A stretch of 64,000 nucleotides of DNA from Salegentibacter sp. R32. GTDB taxonomy: Bacteria; Bacteroidota; Bacteroidia; Flavobacteriales; Flavobacteriaceae. Shown piece after piece: positions 44,234 to 52,227 of the stretch (position 1 is the stretch's first letter; each line of letters begins with the position of its first letter). The stretch lies in assembly GCF_008692195.1 (NCBI RefSeq), contig NZ_RXOM01000012.1, positions 41,614 through 105,613 on the forward strand, given 5' to 3'. Position numbers and translations under genes: made by a program. Under the pieces are notes generated by a model. The model was not told the origin of the DNA, searched no databases, and saw only the letters and a program-made list of their open reading frames with translations.

Positions 44234-46645
44234 ATGCAAGAGAAGGTCTTAGAAAAAAATGATATTTCTTTTTCAGAATTTAAAGAACAAGTCATTAAGG
44301 ATTATAAAACTGCAGTAGTAAGTAGAGAATGTAGTTTGCTTGGCCGCCGGGAAGTATTAACTGGAAAGGCAAAGTTCGGAATCTTCGGTGACGGAAAAGA
44401 AGTACCTCAACTTGCCATGGCCAAAGCCTTTAAAAATGGCGATTTTCGTTCTGGTTATTACCGTGACCAAACTTTTATGATGGCCTTGGGCTTACTTTCT
44501 GTACAAGAATTTTTCGCTGGACTTTATGCCAATACCGATATTAAAAAAGAACCAATGGCTGGAGGTCGTCAAATGGGAGGTCACTTTGGAACGCATAGTT
44601 TAAATGAAGACGGTACGTGGAAAAACCTTACCCAACAGCCCAATTCCAGTGCAGACATCTCTCCTACCGCAGGACAAATGCCCCGATTATTAGGCTTGGC
44701 TCAAGCTTCTAAAATATATAGAAATGTTGAAGGAATTGATGCTGAAAAATTTTCGGTAAAAGGAAATGAAGTCGCTTGGGGAACCATTGGTAATGCAAGT
44801 ACCAGCGAAGGTCTTTTTTGGGAAACCATAAACGCTGCCGGCGTAATGCAAGTTCCTATGGTGATTAGTGTTTGGGATGATGAATACGGAATTTCTGTTC
44901 CTGCCAAGTACCAAACTACCAAAGAAAATATTTCTGAAATACTTAAAGGATTTCAGCGTGATGAAGAAAACAATGGTTACGAAATTATCGTTGTAAATGG
45001 TTGGAACTATCCAGAGTTAATGGATGCTTACGAAAGAGCCGGAAGAATTTCACGTGAAGAACACGTTCCGGTATTAATTCACGTAATTGAACTTACCCAA
45101 CCGCAAGGACATTCTACTTCAGGTTCGCACGAGCGTTACAAATCTGAAGCTCGTTTAAAATGGGAAAAAGAAAACGATTGTAACTTAAAAATGCGTGAGT
45201 GGATGATAGAAAATGATATCGCCACTGATGAGGTCCTTACGCAACTTGAAAAAGATGCTAAAAAAGAAGTCCGTGACGGTAAAAAAGCAGCTTGGAAAGA
45301 TTTTACTTCAGAACCAAGTAATGCCAAAAAAACCGTTCTTCCTATCTTAAAAGAAATAGCAGAAAACAGTAGTAATAAAAATTTCATTCAACCTTTAATA
45401 GAAAAGTTAGACGGAATTAAAGAACCGCAAAAATTTGAAGTTCTTACTATTGCCCGTAAAGTTCTTCGGTATATTATTAAAGACAATTCTGAAGCAAAAA
45501 CACAACTTTTAGACTGGATAGAAAATTTTACCAATAAAGTTCAACCAGATTACAGCAGTCATCTTTACAGCGAATCTGAAAACAATGCGCTAAGCATTCA
45601 AGAAGTTTTACCAACTTATGATGATAACGCAAAACAAGTAGATGGAAGAGTTGTGCTCCGAGATAACTTCGATAAAATTTTCGCTACTTATCCGGAAGCT
45701 TTAATTTATGGGCAGGATACCGGAGACATTGGTGATGTAAATCAAGGTCTAGAAGGCTTACAAGATAAATATGGTGAACTTCGAATTGCTGATGCCGGTA
45801 TTCGGGAAGCAACTATTTTAGGTCAAGGGATTGGAATGGCGATGCGTGGTCTAAGACCTATCGCTGAAATTCAATACCTCGATTATTTAATGTATGCGCT
45901 TCAAATTATGACCGATGATTTAGCTACCGTACATTACCGAACCAAAGGAAAACAAAAAGCTCCACTAATTGTAAGAACCCGTGGACACCGATTAGAAGGA
46001 ATTTGGCACAGTGGTTCACAAATGGGCGGAATCGTTCATTTACTTAGAGGAATTCACATATTGGTGCCAAGAAATATGACTAAAGCCGCAGGATTTTATA
46101 ATACGCTTCTAGAAAGCGATGAACCGGCTTTAATTATAGAATGTTTAAACGGTTACCGATTAAAAGAAAATCTTCCTAGCAATTTAGGTGAATTTAAAAC
46201 ACCAATTGGTGTAGTAGAAACCGTAAAAGAAGGAAATGATATTACGCTGGTTTCTTACGGTTCAACCCTAAGAATTGTAGAACAGGTTGCCAAAGAATTA
46301 TTAGAAGTTGATATTGATGCCGAAGTGATTGATGTTCAATCTTTACTTCCTTTCGATATCAATCACGACATAGTGAAAAGTGTAGAAAAGACCAATCGAT
46401 TATTAGTGATTGATGAAGACGTGCCTGGAGGAGCTTCTGCTTACATTATGCAGGAAATTTTAGAGAAACAAAACGCTTATCGCTACTTAGATAGTAAACC
46501 CGAAACCTTAACAGCGAAAGAACATAGACCGGCTTATGGAACCGATGGAGATTATTTCTCTAAACCTTCAGCAGAGGATATTTTTGAAAAAGTTTATAGC
46601 ATATTTCACGAAGTAAATCCAGAGCAATATCCTAAGTTGAGATAA
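44234..46645 (+). CDS. 2-oxoacid dehydrogenase E1, alpha and beta subunits fused
   Basis: An 803-residue thiamine-diphosphate enzyme. Residues about 1-400 are the alpha part (GRREVLTGKAKFGIFG, then GTIGNASTSEGLFWETINAAG and the helical phosphorylation-loop region YGISVPAKYQTTKEN), residues about 450-803 the beta part (ADAGIREATILGQGIGMAMRGLRPIAEIQYLDYL, LLVIDEDVPGGASAYI). Fused E1 proteins of this kind serve the branched-chain 2-oxoacid dehydrogenase in Bacteroidota. It decarboxylates 2-oxo acids and passes the acyl group to lipoyl-E2, which is not here. Alternative: a 2-oxoglutarate- or pyruvate-like substrate, less likely. Confidence 0.88.
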   Translation: MQEKVLEKNDISFSEFKEQVIKDYKTAVVSRECSLLGRREVLTGKAKFGIFGDGKEVPQLAMAKAFKNGDFRSGYYRDQTFMMALGLLSVQEFFAGLYANTDIKKEPMAGGRQMGGHFGTHSLNEDGTWKNLTQQPNSSADISPTAGQMPRLLGLAQASKIYRNVEGIDAEKFSVKGNEVAWGTIGNASTSEGLFWETINAAGVMQVPMVISVWDDEYGISVPAKYQTTKENISEILKGFQRDEENNGYEIIVVNGWNYPELMDAYERAGRISREEHVPVLIHVIELTQPQGHSTSGSHERYKSEARLKWEKENDCNLKMREWMIENDIATDEVLTQLEKDAKKEVRDGKKAAWKDFTSEPSNAKKTVLPILKEIAENSSNKNFIQPLIEKLDGIKEPQKFEVLTIARKVLRYIIKDNSEAKTQLLDWIENFTNKVQPDYSSHLYSESENNALSIQEVLPTYDDNAKQVDGRVVLRDNFDKIFATYPEALIYGQDTGDIGDVNQGLEGLQDKYGELRIADAGIREATILGQGIGMAMRGLRPIAEIQYLDYLMYALQIMTDDLATVHYRTKGKQKAPLIVRTRGHRLEGIWHSGSQMGGIVHLLRGIHILVPRNMTKAAGFYNTLLESDEPALIIECLNGYRLKENLPSNLGEFKTPIGVVETVKEGNDITLVSYGSTLRIVEQVAKELLEVDIDAEVIDVQSLLPFDINHDIVKSVEKTNRLLVIDEDVPGGASAYIMQEILEKQNAYRYLDSKPETLTAKEHRPAYGTDGDYFSKPSAEDIFEKVYSIFHEVNPEQYPKLR

Positions 46646-46670
46646 GAATTTACTAGTTAAAAAATCATAT

Positions 46671-46710
46671 AAAAAGGCCTCTTGAATATATAGAATCAAG
46701 AGGTTTTTTA
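46671..46710. terminator. Terminator after the E1 gene
   Basis: CCTCTTGA (46678-46685) pairs with TCAAGAGG (46696-46703) with a ten-base loop, followed by TTTTTT. A-run on the left may let it also serve the convergent PH-domain gene. Confidence 0.82.
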
Positions 46711-46720
46711 TTTAGATAAA

Positions 46721-48265
46721 TCACATCCAAGCTTTATTGGAGATCTCAATTTTATAGAAGGAATAGTTTAAGTTTTTCAGTACTTTTTCTTTTACTAGCG
46801 GAAAAGACAAATCGCCTCCGGCAGTATGAAAAACCAAATGATACAAACCACGTTTTCTAAACCAAACAGGTTGTTTTACAGTAATAGATTGTAGCTTGTA
46901 AAGTTCTAAAATTTCAGTTTGTTGATTCCAGAATCCGTGTTTCTTGATGATAAAATTCTCTGTAAACTCTATGGAAATACTTTCGTAATATTTCTTGTTG
47001 AAGAATACTGAAACACCTAAGTAAATTAAATATATTGGTAATATTACTTTCCACTCATACCAAGAAAAAATCACTACCGGAATAAATGCCAAAGCCAACG
47101 GAATTAAACTCCAGAAAATTCTTCTCCCTAACAGAATTTGATGTGGTTTTATCTTTGCCGAAGTTTCTTCTGATCGGTTATATAAAAATTCCTTGATTTT
47201 CTGAAGCTTCTCTTTTGCTAAACCAGGAATTTTAATTTTACTCTTTTGGTTTTGAAGCTGATCTGAACTACTCGCCAAAGCAACTTCCGCTTCATATAAA
47301 TTTAACCGCTTTTGAATAGGATTGGTGCTTAACCTCAACAGCTGAATCCTTCTGGGTTTTAAAGAAGTTCGGGTATTGGTTTTCAAACCCATTTCCAAAT
47401 CTAAGCTGGAAGGTGTTTGGGTAAGCTTTAAGTTGAAGTATTTAATAAAAATCTCCACTGTTGAAATAACAATTCCCACTAAAAAAGTAAAAATTAAGGC
47501 TATTATTAAAACAAAAATTACAGCACTTGGTGAAGTATAATTTTGGTCTAAATATTCAACTCCCTGATCTAAATAAGTATTTTCAATTTTCAGTTGGTTC
47601 AACTCATTCATAATCGTTCCAAAGAAGAGAAAAATCAACCAAATTCCCCGTAAATAATTAGACGTTAAACCGAGTTTCAGTAAATCTAAAACTTCTAATT
47701 GATGCTTCCACTCTACCCTATTTCTTGCTGAAGTTGTTGAAGTTGCATTTTCGGCTTCAATTTCATTTTCAACTTCATTGTCACCCGTACTTTCTTCTGC
47801 AGCCAAATCCATTAAAATACTTCGAAGCGAATCTGCCTTATCTTTAGAAAGTGCTTTTATAGTAACTTCTTTATCACTACTTCCGGCAGTATCGATAGCT
47901 ACTTCATACACATCAATAATTCGTTGAACAATAGACCTCTTAAAATAAACCTGTTGAATTTTATCAAATGGGATATTGATAAATTCCGTAGAAAAAACCC
48001 CTTTTTGAAGTACAAATTCTTTTTGGTGGTAATCAATGTGAAATTTAAAATTCTTATAATGTAAAATACTGAAGATTAACACAATTATTCCTAATACTCC
48101 CAACCCCAGTAAAACATAAAGAAGAATATTTCCTTCGTGCTTCCCTAACAGAAAATAAACTCCCAACACCCATAAACTCTTTAAAATCTTAAAAAAGGTG
48201 GCTAAGAAAATTACAAGAATTCCTATTTTAGATTGCAGTTGTGGCTGTGAAAAAGGCTTATTCAT
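46721..48265 (-). CDS. PH-domain membrane protein (YdbT-like)
   Basis: A 514-residue protein with five or six membrane helices in pairs and three bacterial PH (bPH2) domains, the layout of YdbT. One domain begins near residue 75 (FKFHIDYHQKEFVLQKGVFSTEFINIPFDKIQQVYF), the next near 265-340 and the third near 420-510. bPH2 proteins are poorly understood; some affect lantibiotic resistance or membrane stress. The start overlaps the stop of the smaller YdbS-like gene by 8 bp, as ydbS-ydbT pairs usually do. Confidence 0.85.
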   Translation of the reverse strand: MNKPFSQPQLQSKIGILVIFLATFFKILKSLWVLGVYFLLGKHEGNILLYVLLGLGVLGIIVLIFSILHYKNFKFHIDYHQKEFVLQKGVFSTEFINIPFDKIQQVYFKRSIVQRIIDVYEVAIDTAGSSDKEVTIKALSKDKADSLRSILMDLAAEESTGDNEVENEIEAENATSTTSARNRVEWKHQLEVLDLLKLGLTSNYLRGIWLIFLFFGTIMNELNQLKIENTYLDQGVEYLDQNYTSPSAVIFVLIIALIFTFLVGIVISTVEIFIKYFNLKLTQTPSSLDLEMGLKTNTRTSLKPRRIQLLRLSTNPIQKRLNLYEAEVALASSSDQLQNQKSKIKIPGLAKEKLQKIKEFLYNRSEETSAKIKPHQILLGRRIFWSLIPLALAFIPVVIFSWYEWKVILPIYLIYLGVSVFFNKKYYESISIEFTENFIIKKHGFWNQQTEILELYKLQSITVKQPVWFRKRGLYHLVFHTAGGDLSFPLVKEKVLKNLNYSFYKIEISNKAWM

Positions 48266-48788
48266 TTTCTTCTATCGCTAATTTTTTCGCCACTGCTTCT
48301 TTTAACTTCACAGCTAAATTAGGTAAAAGACCAGGAATATTCACATCACTTCCTTGCCCGCCGGCCGTGAAAATTTTTAAGGTAGAAATTCCCAAAGCTT
48401 TATCTAAAACACCGCGGGATATGGAAACATGCTGAATTCGGTTAAAAGGAATCACCGTGGTTTTGGTCACTAAATAACCACGACGGTAAATCAAATCTTT
48501 ATCCCGAATAACATAACCGTATTTATCTTGCAATAAAAACGCATTTAAATAAGCTAATCCAAAAATGAGAAGTAAAACACCTAATGCTAAATAAAGCGCC
48601 CAATGTGGTGGAGCGAAATAAAAAAGCACTCCCCAACCTATTAGCAATAACACAAAACCAATAAAAATTTGAATAAAGCTTTTGGTTTGCTTTTTTATGG
48701 AAATAGCTTCAAAATCTACTGCCTGATAATCGGGCAGCAGATTTATATTGACTTGTTCATTTGAAAATTGACTCTCTACGGAATCCAT
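48258..48788 (-). CDS. PH-domain membrane protein (YdbS-like)
   Basis: A 176-residue protein with two adjacent membrane helices (about residues 40-58 and 65-87) followed by a bPH2 domain (YGYVIRDKDLIYRRGYLVTKTTVIPFNRIQHVSISRG). Partner of the YdbT-like gene immediately downstream. Its start overlaps the 3' end of menB by 13 bp, so it reads as the second gene of a menB operon. Confidence 0.85.
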   Translation of the reverse strand: MDSVESQFSNEQVNINLLPDYQAVDFEAISIKKQTKSFIQIFIGFVLLLIGWGVLFYFAPPHWALYLALGVLLLIFGLAYLNAFLLQDKYGYVIRDKDLIYRRGYLVTKTTVIPFNRIQHVSISRGVLDKALGISTLKIFTAGGQGSDVNIPGLLPNLAVKLKEAVAKKLAIEENE

Positions 48789-49615
48789 TTTTTATCGAAA
48801 TTTGGTTGACGCTTTTCTAAAAATGCATTTCTACCTTCTTTGGCTTCATCTGTCATATAGGCTAAACGAGTTGCTTCTCCGGCAAATACTTGTTGTCCCA
48901 CCATTCCGTCGTCGGTGAGGTTCATCGCAAACTTCAGCATTTTTATGGAAATTGGCGATTTTGCTAAGACTTCTTGTGCCCATTGGTAAGCAGTTGTTTC
49001 TAGCTCATCATGCGGAACTACAGCATTAACCATTCCCATTTCAAAAGCTTCTTGTGCTGAATAATTTCTTCCTAGAAAGAAAATCTCACGTGCTTTTTTC
49101 TGTCCGACCATTTTTGCTAAATAAGCTGAACCATAACCTCCATCAAAACTGGTAACATCGGCATCGGTTTGTTTGAAGATAGCGTGCTCTTTACTGGCCA
49201 AAGTCATATCACAAACTACGTGCAAACTGTGACCGCCACCAACGGCCCAGCCGGGAACCACGCAAATTACCGCTTTTGGCATAAACCTTATTAAGCGTTG
49301 AACTTCTAGAATATTTAATCGGTGGTAACCGTCCTCACCAACATAACCTTCTTTTCCTCTGGCTTTTTGGTCGCCACCACTACAAAAAGACCAAACACCG
49401 TCTTTAGTAGAAGGTCCTTCTGCAGAAAGTAACACCACTCCAATAGCCGTGTCTTCATGGGCATCGTGAAAAGCATCTAATAATTCACTGGTGGTTTTAG
49501 GTCTAAAAGCATTTCTAACATTAGGTCGGTTAAAGGCAATTCTTGCCACTCCGTTAGATTTTTTATAAGTAATATCTTCGTATTCTTTAGCAGTTTCCCA
49601 CTTTATTTCACTCAT
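48776..49615 (-). CDS. menB: 1,4-dihydroxy-2-naphthoyl-CoA synthase
   Basis: A 279-residue crotonase-family enzyme that closes the naphthoate ring of menaquinone from O-succinylbenzoyl-CoA. The signature runs KSNGVARIAFNRPNVRNAFRP, then SGGDQKARG with the MenB-type loop, VPGWAVGGGHSLHVVCDMTLAS (oxyanion hole) and DGGYGSAYLAKMVGQKKAREIFFLGRN. Length is normal. It is the first gene of a minus-strand unit ending in two PH-domain genes; menC, menE and menA are not in the window. Confidence 0.95.
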   Translation of the reverse strand: MSEIKWETAKEYEDITYKKSNGVARIAFNRPNVRNAFRPKTTSELLDAFHDAHEDTAIGVVLLSAEGPSTKDGVWSFCSGGDQKARGKEGYVGEDGYHRLNILEVQRLIRFMPKAVICVVPGWAVGGGHSLHVVCDMTLASKEHAIFKQTDADVTSFDGGYGSAYLAKMVGQKKAREIFFLGRNYSAQEAFEMGMVNAVVPHDELETTAYQWAQEVLAKSPISIKMLKFAMNLTDDGMVGQQVFAGEATRLAYMTDEAKEGRNAFLEKRQPNFDKKWIP

Positions 49616-49697
49616 AATTCTTGTATTAATTTCTGTAAAATTACGGTTTTTATTGAGAATTTATTAAATTTATAAGGAAGATACCTGATCCCTAAAA

Positions 49698-50060
49698 ATG
49701 AGAAATATTTATTTTATAATCATATGTTTTATTAGTAGTGTTAGTACACTTTCAGCTCAACAGAACCACAACGAAGAAAAAGAAATTTTCGCTGAAGTGA
49801 GTCTAAAAGAAAAACTTCCTAATTACTTGCAGAATATTTATTTAATTGATGACGATACGTCTATTTCTAAAAACTATTCTTCCCCATTAAAAAAGTATCA
49901 AAAAGGAGATAAATCTTACGCTAGTCCACAAAGAGCTAATTATCTTTTTAAAGAAACGTCTTTATTAAAAAGTATACATCCTAATTATAATTATTTAGGT
50001 GGAAATATGGATTTCGATACCAATCGTATTCCCTCTCCTAATGAAATATATCCCAGATAA
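49698..50060 (+). CDS. Exported protein of unknown function
   Basis: A 120-residue protein with a signal peptide (residues 1-20, cleavage after LSA). The rest is polar, with a run SSPLKKYQKGDKSYASPQRANYLFKE and a cluster of Asn, Tyr and Pro at the end (HPNYNYLGGNMDFDTNRIPSPNE). I do not recognise it. The coding sense does not stop cleanly: after NEIYP the frame ends, while a second open frame overlaps it from 50041, so a frameshift may have shortened it. Confidence 0.5.
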   Translation: MRNIYFIIICFISSVSTLSAQQNHNEEKEIFAEVSLKEKLPNYLQNIYLIDDDTSISKNYSSPLKKYQKGDKSYASPQRANYLFKETSLLKSIHPNYNYLGGNMDFDTNRIPSPNEIYPR

Positions 50061-50163
50061 AATTAATTATCCTAATCGCGGGATTTATCAGAATGATATG
50101 GAATGTCAACCTTACCCGTTATTTGAAGTAAAAGTTGTCGATAATTTTTCAATTGGGATATAA
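50041..50163 (+). other. Overlapping 40-residue open frame, possible frameshifted tail
   Basis: In another frame ATG at 50041 opens a 40-residue frame (MKYIPDKINYPNRGIYQND, then PYPLFEVKVVDNFSIGI) ending TAA at 50161-50163. Its composition is protein-like and could continue the preceding exported protein after NEIYP if one base were lost or gained near 50050. It could also be an independent small gene. Confidence 0.35.
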
Positions 50164-50215
50164 TCTCAAATTTTTTAGCATACTATTTGTTACCTTTATC
50201 CTGAAATTGAAGTTT

Positions 50216-50767
50216 ATGAGTTTTAGGTTTTTCATATTTATTTTTCTTTTGGGTTACTTTTCCTACGCGCAAGAATGGGAAAACCCGAATATTTTTGCCA
50301 CTAATAATCAAATTGTAAGAGCTGATCTGTACAGTGGTCAGGCTGTTTCCCTTTCCCAATTTGATGGATATATGAAACCAAAACGAACCCAATTTTCAAT
50401 TCCACAGGGAAATGTTTTTGGTGAAGACGATAACGGGAAGATTAATATGATGGCTTTGGCACAAACCAAAGAATGGCAAAGAAAAAGTGGAATTGTAGAT
50501 ATGCAGTTTCCTGCCCGACAATTACAGCAAATTAACGGACAGGTTCAAGTTTTTTATAACGGGCAAGCCAATTTTAAATACCGAACTGATTTCAATCTAG
50601 ATTATTACGGACAAGGAACACCCGACGGTGGAATAAGAAATGAGGTTTACCAAGATGTGACCCAACCGATGATTAACCCATATTACCTTAACAATAATTA
50701 CTATTATCCTTACCGAAGAAGTTCCCGTAGAAATTCAGGTAATTTTAATTTTTATATTACTAGATAA
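50216..50767 (+). CDS. Exported protein of unknown function
   Basis: About 183 residues from the ATG at 50216 (MSFRFFIFIFLLGYFSYA-Q signal peptide); the frame is open from 50135 but that part lacks sense. The body has two dense regions (residues about 25-75 and 90-150) and an unusual Asn/Tyr-rich end (YLNNNYYYPYRRSSRRNSGNFNFYITR). I do not recognise it. Convergent with cvfB; stops overlap by 8 bp. It sits with the preceding unknown as a two-gene plus-strand insert in the minus-strand menaquinone region. Confidence 0.6.
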   Translation: MSFRFFIFIFLLGYFSYAQEWENPNIFATNNQIVRADLYSGQAVSLSQFDGYMKPKRTQFSIPQGNVFGEDDNGKINMMALAQTKEWQRKSGIVDMQFPARQLQQINGQVQVFYNGQANFKYRTDFNLDYYGQGTPDGGIRNEVYQDVTQPMINPYYLNNNYYYPYRRSSRRNSGNFNFYITR

Positions 50768-51599
50768 GCCTGATACCGTCTTCTTCAATAGAAATTAAAC
50801 GCTTCTTGTACAATTTCCCTATTGCTCTTTTAAAACTCTTTTTACTCATTTCTAACCAACTTTTAATTTCTTCAGGTGTAGATTTATCGGTTAATGGTAA
50901 AAAGCCATCTTGTAATTGCAATTCGTTATAAATCGCATCGGCATTAGGTTCTATACTTCGGTAACCGGGACGCTGTAAAGTGACATCTATTTTATTGTCT
51001 TTACGTATTTTTTTAACCCAACCTTCCAATTGGTCTCCGGTTTTTAAATCCTGAAAAACATCATCGTGATACACCAAACCTTGATGCAATTCATTTACAA
51101 TTAAATTAAAACCAATATCAGTTTTATTGGTCACGATAACATCTACTTTTTCAAAAGGTTCAATAGTAACATCACTATTATCTAAAAAATGATTCACTTT
51201 ACTGGAAGCTACTAAACGTTGAGTTTCTTCATCTAAATAACAGAAAATCAGGTAATGTTCGCCTTGCTTCATTGGATAAGCTTGCTCTTTAAACGGAACA
51301 AATAAATGCTTCTCTAATCCCCAATCTAAAAAGGCTCCCATTTTATTAGCATCGACACATTCTAGATAAGCAAATTCATCTAGTTGAACGTAAGGCTGCA
51401 AAGTAGTTGCTACCGGACGCTCATCGTGATCTAAATACACGAAAACCTCTAGCTCATCACCAATTTCAAAACTTTCCGGTTTGTACTTGTTAGGCAGTAA
51501 AACTTCATTTTCTTTCTCTCCACTATCATCTTTCAAAAAAAGTCCCGGAGGCGTGTCTCTATCTATCGTTAAGGTATGATATTCACCAATGCTAAGCAT
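50760..51599 (-). CDS. cvfB: CvfB-family S1 RNA-binding protein
   Basis: A 279-residue protein with the CvfB architecture: an N-terminal S1-like domain (IGEYHTLTIDRDTPPGLFLKDD), a second S1 domain (YAYLECVDANKMGAFLDWGLEKHLFVPF-like stretch), a third (VDVIVTNKTDIGFNLIVNELHQGLVYHDDV) and a C-terminal winged helix (WLEMSKKSFKRAIGKLYKKRLISIEEDGIRLI). CvfB was described in Staphylococcus as a virulence regulator and binds RNA; in Bacteroidota its role is unclear. It may share a transcript with the upstream DUF2853 gene. Confidence 0.85.
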   Translation of the reverse strand: MLSIGEYHTLTIDRDTPPGLFLKDDSGEKENEVLLPNKYKPESFEIGDELEVFVYLDHDERPVATTLQPYVQLDEFAYLECVDANKMGAFLDWGLEKHLFVPFKEQAYPMKQGEHYLIFCYLDEETQRLVASSKVNHFLDNSDVTIEPFEKVDVIVTNKTDIGFNLIVNELHQGLVYHDDVFQDLKTGDQLEGWVKKIRKDNKIDVTLQRPGYRSIEPNADAIYNELQLQDGFLPLTDKSTPEEIKSWLEMSKKSFKRAIGKLYKKRLISIEEDGIRLI

Positions 51600-51645
51600 A
51601 ACTCTAATTTAGATGGCAAAGATACGTGCTTTTAAGACATAAAAA

Positions 51646-51720
51646 TGCCCAAAAAGAAAAAGAAATCCATTTCGATCATCACATCATCTGCAATCATTTC
51701 TTTTTCCCTCTGGGCGGGCA
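51646..51720 (-). terminator. Long hairpin, probable terminator of the DUF2853 gene
   Basis: GAAAAAGAAAT near 51655-51665 pairs with ATTTCTTTTTC near 51695-51706, and TGCCCA (51646) faces TGGGC (51711-51715). On the minus strand the stem is followed by ATTTTTATG. The arms can pair over some 20 bases, long for a simple terminator. Confidence 0.5.
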
Positions 51721-51734
51721 GCTGTAAGCTTTGC

Positions 51735-52073
51735 TTATTTAAATAGTTGTTCTTTATTAAAATATTTGGTGAGTAAATAATAAACAACAACTCGATGCTT
51801 ATGTCGGTTTGACTTTCCGTACTTTTCAATGACGGCATTAATAGCTATGTTTAACTTATCGCTATCTTCCAAGCCTAATTTTCCTACTAAAAAATTTTTC
51901 CTTACTCGTTTTAATTCCTCTTCATCGGAAGATGCAACCGTATTAGCATCACTGTTGTAAATGGAAGGCCCCATACTTTCAGCAATTTTCCGAAGTAAAT
52001 CTACATCAGGATTATCTTCTATTTTATTTACACCTTCAATGTATTGTCCTACTTTTTCATCTAATTTACTCAT
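51735..52073 (-). CDS. DUF2853 family protein
   Basis: A 112-residue cytoplasmic protein of a conserved small family. The C-terminal NAVIEKYGKSNRHKHRVVVYYLLTKYF matches the usual DUF2853 end (a basic stretch and Tyr-rich helix), and the N-terminal LDEKVGQYIEGVNKIED is helical. Function is unknown. Divergence from cvfB is 135 bp, with a long hairpin between. Confidence 0.75.
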   Translation of the reverse strand: MSKLDEKVGQYIEGVNKIEDNPDVDLLRKIAESMGPSIYNSDANTVASSDEEELKRVRKNFLVGKLGLEDSDKLNIAINAVIEKYGKSNRHKHRVVVYYLLTKYFNKEQLFK

Positions 52074-52198
52074 AACAATTTTTGATTTTTTAGTTGAACT
52101 AAAATTACAGAAATTATATCCTTAAAACTGTTATCAATTCGCTAAATAACAAGGTTTTAAGGAGTATTGTTAAGGAAATTTAAATATTCATTTAAAAA

Positions 52199-52226
52199 GC
52201 TTGTCAGCTTGACCGGGGTCGAAAAG
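52199..52226. repeat. Dispersed repeat variant before menD
   Basis: TTGTCAGCTTGACCGGGGTCGA shows weak similarity to the CTTCGAC...CTC family in reverse orientation (GGGGTCGA against GGAGTCGA). Confidence 0.4.
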
Positions 52227-52227
52227 T

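Noticed and set aside
51632..51838. 68-codon minus-strand open frame
   Set aside because: It overlaps the end of the DUF2853 gene and is made up of the long hairpin sequence.
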